From positions 62,001 to 126,000 of the forward strand of contig NZ_SLWX01000001.1 of NCBI RefSeq assembly GCF_004340525.1: a stretch of 64,000 nucleotides of DNA, written 5' to 3'. This stretch comes from Chromatocurvus halotolerans (lineage in GTDB: Bacteria > Pseudomonadota > Gammaproteobacteria > Pseudomonadales > Halieaceae). The translations under genes and the position numbers were made by a program. Positions 22,124-34,084 of the stretch are shown piece after piece. The notes beneath the pieces are model-generated. The model was not told the DNA's origin. It worked only from the letters and a program-made list of their open reading frames with translations, and did not search any database. The stretch's first letter is position 1. Each line of letters begins with the position of its first letter.

Positions 22124-22753
22124 GTGGCCAACATCCTGCTGTTCAACAAACCGTTTCGCGTGCTCAGCCAGTTCTCCGACGACGCTGGCAGGGCAACGCT
22201 GGCCCACTATCTGCGCGCACCCGGCTTCCGGCCCGCGGGCCGTCTCGACTTCGATTCCGAGGGCCTGCTGGTGCTCTGTGACGATGGCAGACTGCAGCAG
22301 CGCATCGCCAATCCGCGGCATCGGCACTGGAAGTCCTACTGGGTGCAGGTGGAGGGCCGCATCCCCGAGGCCGCGCTGGCTCGCCTGCGCGGTGGCGTGG
22401 CGCTGAAGGATGGCCCGACCCTGCCGGCAAGGGCCCGCGCCATCCTGGAACCCCCCGGTCTCTGGCCGCGCGAACCGCCCGTGCGCGAGCGGCAGCACAT
22501 CGCCGACAGTTGGCTGGAGCTGTCGCTGCAGGAAGGGCGCAACCGGCAGGTGCGCCGGATGACGGCTGCCGTCGGTTACCCCACACTGCGGCTGGTCAGG
22601 CACCGGGTGGGAGACTGGTCGCTGGCGGGACTGGCGCCGGGCGAGTCTCGCCAGCTCGCCGTGCACCTGCCCGACGGGACCGGGGCGCGCACCCGCCCGT
22701 CAGCGGGCGCGCCGCAAAGACGCATCCGCAAGCCGGGGGCGGGAAAACCGTGA
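22124..22753 (+). CDS. rluE: 23S rRNA pseudouridine synthase RluE
   Basis: A 209-residue RsuA-family pseudouridine synthase. The catalytic Asp42 lies in [22 protein letters not shown] near the start and [20 protein letters not shown] near residue 135 are family motifs. The lack of an N-terminal S4 domain points to RluE, which modifies 23S rRNA position 2457, rather than RluB/RluF. I chose GTG 22124 because GGGGAGA lies just upstream and the protein then begins ANILLFNKP as in relatives. The stop overlaps the GTG of the nudix gene. The arginine-rich tail is longer than the conserved core. Confidence 0.92.
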   Translation: MANILLFNKPFRVLSQFSDDAGRATLAHYLRAPGFRPAGRLDFDSEGLLVLCDDGRLQQRIANPRHRHWKSYWVQVEGRIPEAALARLRGGVALKDGPTLPARARAILEPPGLWPREPPVRERQHIADSWLELSLQEGRNRQVRRMTAAVGYPTLRLVRHRVGDWSLAGLAPGESRQLAVHLPDGTGARTRPSAGAPQRRIRKPGAGKP

Positions 22754-23205
22754 GCGTCTGGTGCCCGCGCGCCACGGTGGCGACCGTTGTCGTGGATGCG
22801 CAGCAGCGCTACCTGATGGTTGAGGAGTACGACAGGCAAAGCGGACAGCGCGTCTTCAACCAGCCGGCAGGCCACCTCGAGCCGGGCGAGACGCTGCAGG
22901 CGGCGGCTCTGCGGGAAACCCTCGAAGAGACCGGATGGACAGTCACGCTGACTGGAGTCATCGGCATTTCCCTGTGGACGCCCGCTGAGGGCATGCCCAC
23001 CTTCCTCAGGACCACGTTCCTGGCGCGGCCGGACGCGCGCGATCCCAAGGCCAGCATTGATCCCGACATACTCGCGGTGCACTGGTTCGGACACGCCGAT
23101 CTGAGGTCGCTTTCTGCTAGAATGCGCAGTCCGCTGGTGTTCGCCTCCATCGAGCGCGCTCGCAGCGGCACCGTTTATCCCCTGGACAGTATCTTCACTC
23201 AATGA
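22750..23205 (+). CDS. nudJ: NUDIX hydrolase, NudJ-type phosphatase
   Basis: A 151-residue NUDIX protein with the box [20 protein letters not shown] spanning about residues 42-65. In enterobacteria NudJ sits just upstream of mnmA, as here, and hydrolyses thiamine and nucleoside pyrophosphates; substrate specificity is inferred from that position and from the opening [12 protein letters not shown]. The GTG start overlaps the rluE stop by four bases and its stop overlaps the mnmA start (ATGA), so translation is probably coupled. Confidence 0.88.
   Translation: MSVWCPRATVATVVVDAQQRYLMVEEYDRQSGQRVFNQPAGHLEPGETLQAAALRETLEETGWTVTLTGVIGISLWTPAEGMPTFLRTTFLARPDARDPKASIDPDILAVHWFGHADLRSLSARMRSPLVFASIERARSGTVYPLDSIFTQ
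23115..23123 (+). promoter_or_regulatory. possible internal extended -10 promoter for mnmA
   Basis: TGCTAGAAT inside the 3' part of the nudix gene matches TGn plus TAGAAT (five of six). It would start transcripts near 23130, giving mnmA-hflD a 70-base leader of their own. No convincing -35 was found, and coding constraint can create such matches. Confidence 0.3.
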
Positions 23206-24285
23206 CAACTGCATCAACCAAAGTCATCGTCGGCATGTCCGGCGGCGTCGATTCCTCCGTCAGCGCACTGCTGCTCAAGCGCGCCGGCTATGACGTGGAG
23301 GGCCTGTTCATGAAGAACTGGGACGAGGACGACGGCACCGAATACTGCACGGCAAAAGCCGACTATGCCGATGCACAGGCGGTTGCGGATCGCATCGGCA
23401 TACCGCTACACGGCGCGAACTTTGCGGCGGAGTACTGGGATAACGTATTCGAGCATTTCCTGGCAGAGTACCGCGCGGGGCGCACGCCCAACCCCGACAT
23501 TCTGTGCAACCGCGAAATCAAGTTCCGCGCCTTTCTCGACTATGCCCTGATGCTTGGCGCCGACCTGATTGCGACGGGCCACTACGCGCGTCGCGGAGAG
23601 CGCGAGGGCAAGACCACGCTGCTCAAGGGCGAGGATGACAACAAGGACCAGAGCTACTTCCTTCACGCCGTGGATCACGACGCCCTCGCCCGCACCCTGT
23701 TCCCGATTGGCGAGCTGCCCAAGCCCGACGTGCGCGAGATTGCCGCCGCGGAGGGACTGATCACGCATGACAAGAAGGACTCCACCGGTATCTGCTTCAT
23801 CGGTGAGCGCCGCTTTCGGGATTTTCTGCAGCAGTACCTGCCCGCTCAGCCAGGCCGCATTGTGGGTCCCGAAGGAGAGCATCTCGGCGAGCACCAGGGA
23901 CTGATGTACCACACCATCGGACAGCGGCAGGGACTGGGTATCGGTGGGCGCGCCGATGCCGGTGACGCCCCCTGGTACGTGGCGGACAAGTGCCTGCAGC
24001 GCAACGAGCTGGTGGTGGTACAGGGCAACGATCACCCCGCCCTGTTCAAGCGCGCCCTGACAACGAGCCCGCCGCTGTGGATCGCCGGCGAGACGCCGAC
24101 CCTGCCCCTGCACTGCCATGCCAAGATCCGCTACCGACAGCAGGACCAGCCGTGCAGCGTGGCCGCCAATGACACGGGCCTGTACGTGTCCTTTGACACG
24201 CCGCAGCGCGCTGTGACCCCGGGCCAGTCCATCGTTTTCTATCGCGGCGACGAATGCCTCGGCGGCGCCGTTATCGAGACTGCCC

Positions 24286-24293
<8 letters not shown>
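23202..24293 (+). CDS. mnmA: tRNA-specific 2-thiouridylase MnmA
   Basis: A 363-residue enzyme that puts sulfur on U34 of tRNA-Lys, -Glu and -Gln. The PP-loop is [12 protein letters not shown] (about 8-19). The first catalytic cysteine lies in [12 protein letters not shown] and the second in [26 protein letters not shown] is another fingerprint. The length is that of E. coli MnmA. It overlaps the preceding nudix gene by four bases and hflD by eight. Confidence 0.97.
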
Positions 24294-26314
<2,021 letters not shown>

Positions 26315-26321
26315 GGCCACC

Positions 26322-27242
26322 GTGTCAGCAGAACCTCTAAGCCTGCGCCAGGCCGACTGGGATCGGGACCAGGGCATCCTGCGGACACTGCGGGAAACGG
26401 TGTTCGTGCAGGAGCAGGGCGTGCCCGCGGACATCGAGTGGGATGGGAAGGACGCAGCGGCAGCACATGCCATTGCTGAACTCGGCGACCGGCCCGTGGC
26501 CTGTGGACGGCTGATGCCAGACGGAAAAATCGGCCGTATGGCGGTGCTGCCCGAGGCACGCAACAGGGGCATCGGTGCCCGCATCATGACAGCCCTCATT
26601 GATCAGGCAATGCGTCGGGGCCTGCGCACTGTCTACCTGCACGCACAGTCGCATGCCGCGGGCTTCTATAGCCGGCAGGCCTTCGTTCAGGAGGGAGATA
26701 CCTTTGTCGAGGCAGGCATAGAGCATGTCGCCATGCGACGGGAGCTGGACTACACCGCGTGCCGGATCGATGTCGTACCCGTCAGCTATCCTCAGCCCTT
26801 CGCGGCACTCGCCATTGCCCTGGCCAGCACCGCGCGACGGCATCTGGACATTCTGAGTCCGGCGCTGGACGCCCAGGTATTCGACAACGATGCACTCGTC
26901 AGCGCGATGACGGCGCTGGTGCGCCAGACGCGGGATTCGCGCGTGCGTATTCTGGTGGGTGATGCAGAGGCGGTGACATCGCGCGGCCATCGCCTGCTGA
27001 CGCTGGCTCGCCGTCTACCGAGCAGCTTACACCTTCGCCATCTGCCGGAGCATCCCGACTGGCGCGGTCACAGCGCCGTGATTCGCGACCGCGACGGCGT
27101 GCTGATCGCGCCCGCGGAAGACCGCGACAACGGTTTTTTCCGGATTGATGATCGCGCGGGCGGCGCCCGTCACAGCGATGCGTTCAGCGAACTCTGGCGC
27201 CACGCCAGCGCGCATCCCGGATTCCGCAGCCTGACCCTCTAG
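26322..27242 (+). CDS. GNAT N-acetyltransferase with C-terminal phospholipase-D-like domain
   Basis: A 306-residue two-domain protein. Residues 1-150 are a GNAT acetyltransferase: FVQEQGVPADIEWDGKD, then GRMAVLPEARNRGIGARIM, which is the acetyl-CoA pyrophosphate loop, and YSRQAFVQEGDTF. Residues 165-306 form a second domain with HLDILSPALDAQVFDN and HSAVIRDRDGVLI, resembling the phospholipase-D-like half (DUF7931) that I recall for such fusions, but no complete HKD motif is seen. The GTG start lies 7 bp after purB. The substrate is unknown; related single-domain proteins acetylate small amines or peptides. Confidence 0.8.
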   Translation: MSAEPLSLRQADWDRDQGILRTLRETVFVQEQGVPADIEWDGKDAAAAHAIAELGDRPVACGRLMPDGKIGRMAVLPEARNRGIGARIMTALIDQAMRRGLRTVYLHAQSHAAGFYSRQAFVQEGDTFVEAGIEHVAMRRELDYTACRIDVVPVSYPQPFAALAIALASTARRHLDILSPALDAQVFDNDALVSAMTALVRQTRDSRVRILVGDAEAVTSRGHRLLTLARRLPSSLHLRHLPEHPDWRGHSAVIRDRDGVLIAPAEDRDNGFFRIDDRAGGARHSDAFSELWRHASAHPGFRSLTL

Positions 27243-27279
27243 TGGCCCACGCGGTGAGTTCGGTAATTCTCAGCCGGAG

Positions 27280-27301
27280 GCCGTCCCGGTTGCGGGACGG
27301 C
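27280..27301. terminator. GC-rich hairpin between convergent genes
   Basis: A perfect nine-base-pair stem (GCCGTCCCG and its complement) closes a GTTG loop in the 73 bp between the GNAT gene and putA. It lies where a bidirectional terminator is expected. Neither side has a clear T run; the plus strand continues with a pyrimidine-rich tract. It may therefore work weakly or need another factor. Confidence 0.5.
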
Positions 27302-27315
27302 GCCTCACCCTCCCC

Positions 27316-30300
27316 TTACTCTGCCAGGTTGAACAGCTGCGCGTTGCCGCCCTTAGCGGTGACGTTGTCGGTGCGGGTTTTCTCTGTCACGAAACGCAGC
27401 AGGTAGTGCGGCCCTCCCGCCTTGGGACCCGTTCCGGAGAGCCCCTGACCACCGAAGGGATTAACCCCGACAATCGCGCCAACCATGTTGCGATTGATGT
27501 AGGTATTGCCAACGCGGGTCGCCTTGAAGACGTCCCGCGCAAAGCCATCAATGCGACTGTGTACACCCAGCGTTAATCCATAGCCTGAGCGGTTGATGGA
27601 TTCGAGCACCGCGGAAAGCTCGCTCGCGCGGTAGCGGATGACGTGCAGAATCGGCCCGAAAACCTCAGACTCGAGCTGGTCCAGGCGCTCGATGCCGTAG
27701 ACCCGCGGCGCAAAAAACGTCCCGGCCAGTGCCTCGGACCCCAGTTCACAGCTGGCGATCGGGGTTGCCTCGCGTTCCATGCGCTCGACGTGACGCTCCA
27801 GCATCGCCTGAGCCTCTGTGTCAATGACTGGACCGATATCGGTTTCCAGCCTTGCGGGATCGCCGATCCGCAGCTCCTTCATCGCCCCGCCCAGCATGCC
27901 CAGCACCTTGTCGGCGATATCATCCTGCAGGTACATGACGCGCAGCGCACTGCAGCGCTGGCCGGCGCTCTGGAAGGCGGAAATCACGACGTCGTCGACC
28001 ACCTGCTCGGGCAGCGCGGTGGCATCCACCAGCATGCAGTTGAGGCCGCCAGTCTCGGCGATGAGCACCGGCAATGCGCCATCACGATCCGCCAGTGTGC
28101 GGTTGATCAGCTTCGCGGTCTGCGTACTGCCGGTAAAAGCCACACCCGCGACGCGATTGTCAGCAACCAGGGCCGCACCCACCCGCGCACCGTCACCCGG
28201 CAACAGCTGGAGGACGTCATCGGGTACACCCGCCTCGCGCATCAGTGACACGGCTCGCGCCGCGATCAGCGGGGTCTGTTCTGCCGGCTTCGCGATGACG
28301 CTGTTGCCCGCGACCAGCGCGGCCACCACCTGGCCGGTAAAAATTGCCAGCGGAAAATTCCACGGGCTGATACACACGAACACCCCCCGACCGTGCAGCG
28401 TCAGTTCGTTCACTTCGCCGGTGGGGCCGGGCAACACCTGTGGTGCCAGTCGCAGACGAGCCTGTTGCGCGTAGTAGCGACAGAAATCAATCGCTTCACG
28501 CACCTCGGACAGGCCGTCATCCAGCGTGCGCCCGGCCTCGCGGGAAAGCAGCGCCATCAGTTCATGACAATGCGTCTCCATAAGCTCTGCCAGACGCTCC
28601 AGGCACCCGGCGCGCTGCTCTATCCCGGCTGCATCCCAAGCCGCCTGAGCACTGGCGGCCGCAGACAGCGCGCTGTCAATCGCGGCATCGCTGGCCGCAA
28701 CAACGGTACCGACGATCTCGTCCCGCTGCGCCGGGTTGCGCACAGGCTGCGCCTCGCCCTCAAGCCATTGTCCGGCAACGAGGGGCGCGGCCTGCCACTG
28801 GGCATTGGCAAACTGCTGCAGATCGCGGCGTAGCCGATCGGCATGCACCGGATCGGAGAGGTCCATGCCCGCGGCATTGCGCCACGGCGGCGTCGCATCG
28901 CGATACAGCGAGGGGGGCGGCGGTATTTGTGGGTGGCGCCGGGCCTCGCTCTCTGCTGACTGTTCGACGGGGTCTCGCAGGAGGACCTCCGGCGGTGTGT
29001 CGCTGTCCAGAAAGCGATTGACGAACGAGCTATTGGCGCCATTCTCAAGCAGCCGCCTGACCAGGTAAGGCAGCAGATCGCGATGGTTTCCCACCGGCGC
29101 GTACACGCGAACGGGCGTCTCGGGTGCCTCGCGCAGCACCTCTTCATAAAGCAGCTCACCCATGCCATGCAGGCGCTGAAACTCGTAGTCCCGTCGCTCA
29201 CCCGCGACGGCCTGAATGAAGGCGATGGTATGTGCATTATGCGTGGCAAACTGGGGATAAATGGCATCCCCGGCCTCCAGCAGTGCTTCGGCACACACCT
29301 GGTAGGAGAGATCCGTGTGGCATTTGCGCGTGAATACCGGATAGTCGTTCAGGCCCAGCTCCTGCGCGTGCTTTATTTCGCTGTCCCAGTAGGCACCCTT
29401 GACCAGACGCACCATCAGGCGGCGGTCGGAATCCCGCGCCAGGTCCGCCAGCCACTGCACCACCGGAAGCGCACGCTTGTGGTAGGCCTGCAGCACAAAG
29501 CCGAGACCGTTCCAGCCAGCCAGCGCGGTATCCCGCGCCAGAGCTTCAAACACATCCAGTGAAATATCGAGGCGATCGCACTCCTCGGCGTCAATGCTCA
29601 GACCGATACGGGCCTGCTTCGCCATCAGCGCCAGCTCACGCACGCGCGGCAGCAGCTCGCCGATCACGCGATCGTGCTGGCGATACTGGTAGCGTGGATG
29701 CAGCGCCGACAGTTTTACGGAAATACCGTTGGCGGCGTATACGTCCCGCGCCTTCACCGTCACACCGATGCTGCGGATGGCGTCAGCATAGGAATCGAAG
29801 TAATTGCTGGCGTCGCTTGCCGTGCGCGCACCTTCGCCCAGCATATCGAAGGAAAACCGGGTGCCCCTCGGTGCTTCGGTGGTGCCGCGGGTCAACGCCT
29901 CGCTGATCGTGCGACCCAGGACATACTGTCCCCCCATGATACGCATGGCCTGCAGGGTAGCGCGGCGAACCACGGGCTCGCCCAGGGTTGTCGACAGCCG
30001 CCGCACCCAGGACCCCGTATCATGCACGATCGGATCATCGAGACGGACGATACGGCCGGTCAGCATGAGTCCCCACACCGAGGCATTCACAAAGCGTGAC
30101 TGCGAACGTCCCTGATGAGAGCCCCAGTCTCCCGAGCGTATTTTTTCGGCAATCAGCCGGTCAGCGGTCTCCTCGTCGGGAACCCGCAGCAGGGCCTCGG
30201 CGAGACACATGAGCGCGATGCCTTCCTTGTTGGACAGACCGAATTCCTGAAGGAAGGCATCCAGCGTGCCGGATCTGTCGCTTTTACCGCGGCAGCGCTG

Positions 30301-30447
30301 TACCAGATCAATTGCCCGGGTCAGTACCCGGGCGCGCATCTCAGCATCCATAGCGTGCCGCTGCAGCAGACCGGCGACAACGCCAGGTTCATCGGCGGTC
30401 GTCGCGGCGCGAATGGCACCACGAAAATCGGGATTCTGACTGCTCAT
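27316..30447 (-). CDS. putA: bifunctional proline dehydrogenase / P5C dehydrogenase
   Basis: A 1043-residue enzyme that oxidises proline to glutamate in two steps with channelling. The proline dehydrogenase barrel covers about 60-480 (GNGLGFVLQAYHKRA-like segment, RLVKGAYWDSEIK). The aldehyde dehydrogenase covers about 510-1000, with FTGSTQTAKLIN and the catalytic cysteine in SAGQRCSALRVMYL. The size fits the short type that lacks both the ribbon-helix-helix DNA-binding domain and the C-terminal extension, so it should not repress itself. ATG 30447 was preferred; a GTG four codons earlier lies too close to its GAGGA. Confidence 0.96.
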   Translation of the reverse strand: MSSQNPDFRGAIRAATTADEPGVVAGLLQRHAMDAEMRARVLTRAIDLVQRCRGKSDRSGTLDAFLQEFGLSNKEGIALMCLAEALLRVPDEETADRLIAEKIRSGDWGSHQGRSQSRFVNASVWGLMLTGRIVRLDDPIVHDTGSWVRRLSTTLGEPVVRRATLQAMRIMGGQYVLGRTISEALTRGTTEAPRGTRFSFDMLGEGARTASDASNYFDSYADAIRSIGVTVKARDVYAANGISVKLSALHPRYQYRQHDRVIGELLPRVRELALMAKQARIGLSIDAEECDRLDISLDVFEALARDTALAGWNGLGFVLQAYHKRALPVVQWLADLARDSDRRLMVRLVKGAYWDSEIKHAQELGLNDYPVFTRKCHTDLSYQVCAEALLEAGDAIYPQFATHNAHTIAFIQAVAGERRDYEFQRLHGMGELLYEEVLREAPETPVRVYAPVGNHRDLLPYLVRRLLENGANSSFVNRFLDSDTPPEVLLRDPVEQSAESEARRHPQIPPPPSLYRDATPPWRNAAGMDLSDPVHADRLRRDLQQFANAQWQAAPLVAGQWLEGEAQPVRNPAQRDEIVGTVVAASDAAIDSALSAAASAQAAWDAAGIEQRAGCLERLAELMETHCHELMALLSREAGRTLDDGLSEVREAIDFCRYYAQQARLRLAPQVLPGPTGEVNELTLHGRGVFVCISPWNFPLAIFTGQVVAALVAGNSVIAKPAEQTPLIAARAVSLMREAGVPDDVLQLLPGDGARVGAALVADNRVAGVAFTGSTQTAKLINRTLADRDGALPVLIAETGGLNCMLVDATALPEQVVDDVVISAFQSAGQRCSALRVMYLQDDIADKVLGMLGGAMKELRIGDPARLETDIGPVIDTEAQAMLERHVERMEREATPIASCELGSEALAGTFFAPRVYGIERLDQLESEVFGPILHVIRYRASELSAVLESINRSGYGLTLGVHSRIDGFARDVFKATRVGNTYINRNMVGAIVGVNPFGGQGLSGTGPKAGGPHYLLRFVTEKTRTDNVTAKGGNAQLFNLAE

Positions 30448-30524
30448 GCCAACTCTCACTCCTCTGACTTTCCCCTATTCTCGCGGTTTTGCGCCACAAA
30501 GACGAGAGGCGCCGCTACAGGGGG

Positions 30525-31480
30525 TCAGAACTGCTCGAGAATCTTCCGCGCCGCGAGGTAGGGAGTGGTGCGCGCCGCTTCGACCTCTGCCTCGAGGTCC
30601 CTGAGCATGCTGCGGATGCCGGGCTGGGATTCCAGGCGCTGCATCAGCAGTTCGCGAACCAGCTGGTGCATCCAGTCGCGATTCTGGTGCGCGCGCCTGC
30701 GCTCAAAGTCGCCGCGCTCCCTGGCTTCCGTGCAGTAGGCCACCACCATGTCCCAGACATCGTCTATGTGGCGTCCCTGCAGCGCTGAGCAGGTCATTAC
30801 CCGCGGCGTCCAGAAGCCGCTGTGACGCAGCAGGCTCATGGCGCTGCTGTAATGCTGTCGCGCCACTGCCGCCATCTCCTCACTGGGACCGTCTGCCTTG
30901 TTGATCACCAGCGCGTCGGCGAGCTCGAGAATGCCTCGCTTGATGCCCTGAAGTTCGTCGCCACCCCCGGGGAGCATCAGGACCATGAAGAAATCCACCA
31001 TGGCGGCCACCTGGTACTCGGACTGCCCGACGCCCACGGTTTCCACCAGAATGACGTCATAACCCGCAGCCTCGCAAAGCAGCAGGGTTTCCCGCGTTTT
31101 CTGGGCCACGCCCCCGAGGGCACCCTCGGCCGGCGAGGGGCGGATAAAGGCCTCGTCGCGACGGGAGAGCTGCTCCATGCGCGTCTTGTCGCCCAGAATC
31201 GAACCACCCGCCAGCGGGGAACTCGGATCTACCGCCAGAACAGCCACGCGCTTGCCCTGCGCTATCAGGTGCAGACCGAATGCCTCGATAAACGTGGACT
31301 TGCCCACCCCGGGCACCCCGGTCACGCCAATGCGCACGCTGTTGCCGGTGTCAGGTAGCAAAGCCTCGAGAACAGACTGGGCTTCATCGCGATGGCGCGG
31401 CAGTCGGCTTTCCACCAGCGTGATGGCCTTTGCCAGGGCGCGCCGCTCACCCCGACGCAGCGCCTCCAGATCAACCGCCG

Positions 31481-31484
<4 letters not shown>
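30525..31484 (-). CDS. meaB: methylmalonyl-CoA mutase-associated GTPase MeaB
   Basis: A 319-residue G3E-type P-loop GTPase that protects and reloads methylmalonyl-CoA mutase with cobalamin. Walker A is [10 protein letters not shown], followed by [20 protein letters not shown], then [10 protein letters not shown], and the guanine-specificity NKAD in [15 protein letters not shown] 31484 overlaps the mutase stop by four bases (ATGA), tying its translation to its client. The longer frame upstream lies inside the mutase gene. Confidence 0.96.
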
Positions 31485-33649
<2,165 letters not shown>

Positions 33650-33664
33650 TGCCTGTCTCCAGCG

Positions 33665-34075
33665 TCAGTGCTCGTCGCCGGGCTGGTTGATCTCGATGAG
33701 AACGCCATCACAGCTTTTCGGGTGAATGAAAATTACCTGTGAACCGTGGGCACCGGGCGATGGGGCATCACTGAGAAACCGGTACCCTTTCGCCTTGAGA
33801 CGCTCCACATCCTCAAAAATATTGTCGGAGCGAAAGCACAGGTGGTGCAGACCGCCGCCGCGCTTTTCCAGATAGCCCGCAATGGGCCCCTCTCCGTTGA
33901 GGGGATGCACCAGCTCGATCTGCGTCGGCGGCAGTGGGAAAAACGCGGTAGACGTCTTGGCATCCGGGACATCCTCGGTACCATCGAAGGGGAGCCCGAA
34001 ATCTTCCATGAAGCGCTTTATCGCCTGGTCGAAATCCGGCACGGCAATCGCTATGTGATCGAGCGCTGTGATCAT
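33665..34075 (-). CDS. mce: methylmalonyl-CoA epimerase
   Basis: A 136-residue vicinal-oxygen-chelate protein converting (S)- to (R)-methylmalonyl-CoA. Metal ligands are suggested by ALDHIAIAVPDF near the start, GGGLHHLCFRSDN in the middle, and GVLIEINQPGDEH at the end. The length is standard. It sits 9 bp from the carboxylase subunit that would make the (S)-isomer and 15 bp upstream of the mutase that needs the (R)-isomer, which makes the pathway reading strong. Confidence 0.95.
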   Translation of the reverse strand: MITALDHIAIAVPDFDQAIKRFMEDFGLPFDGTEDVPDAKTSTAFFPLPPTQIELVHPLNGEGPIAGYLEKRGGGLHHLCFRSDNIFEDVERLKAKGYRFLSDAPSPGAHGSQVIFIHPKSCDGVLIEINQPGDEH

Positions 34076-34084
34076 GTGACCTCC

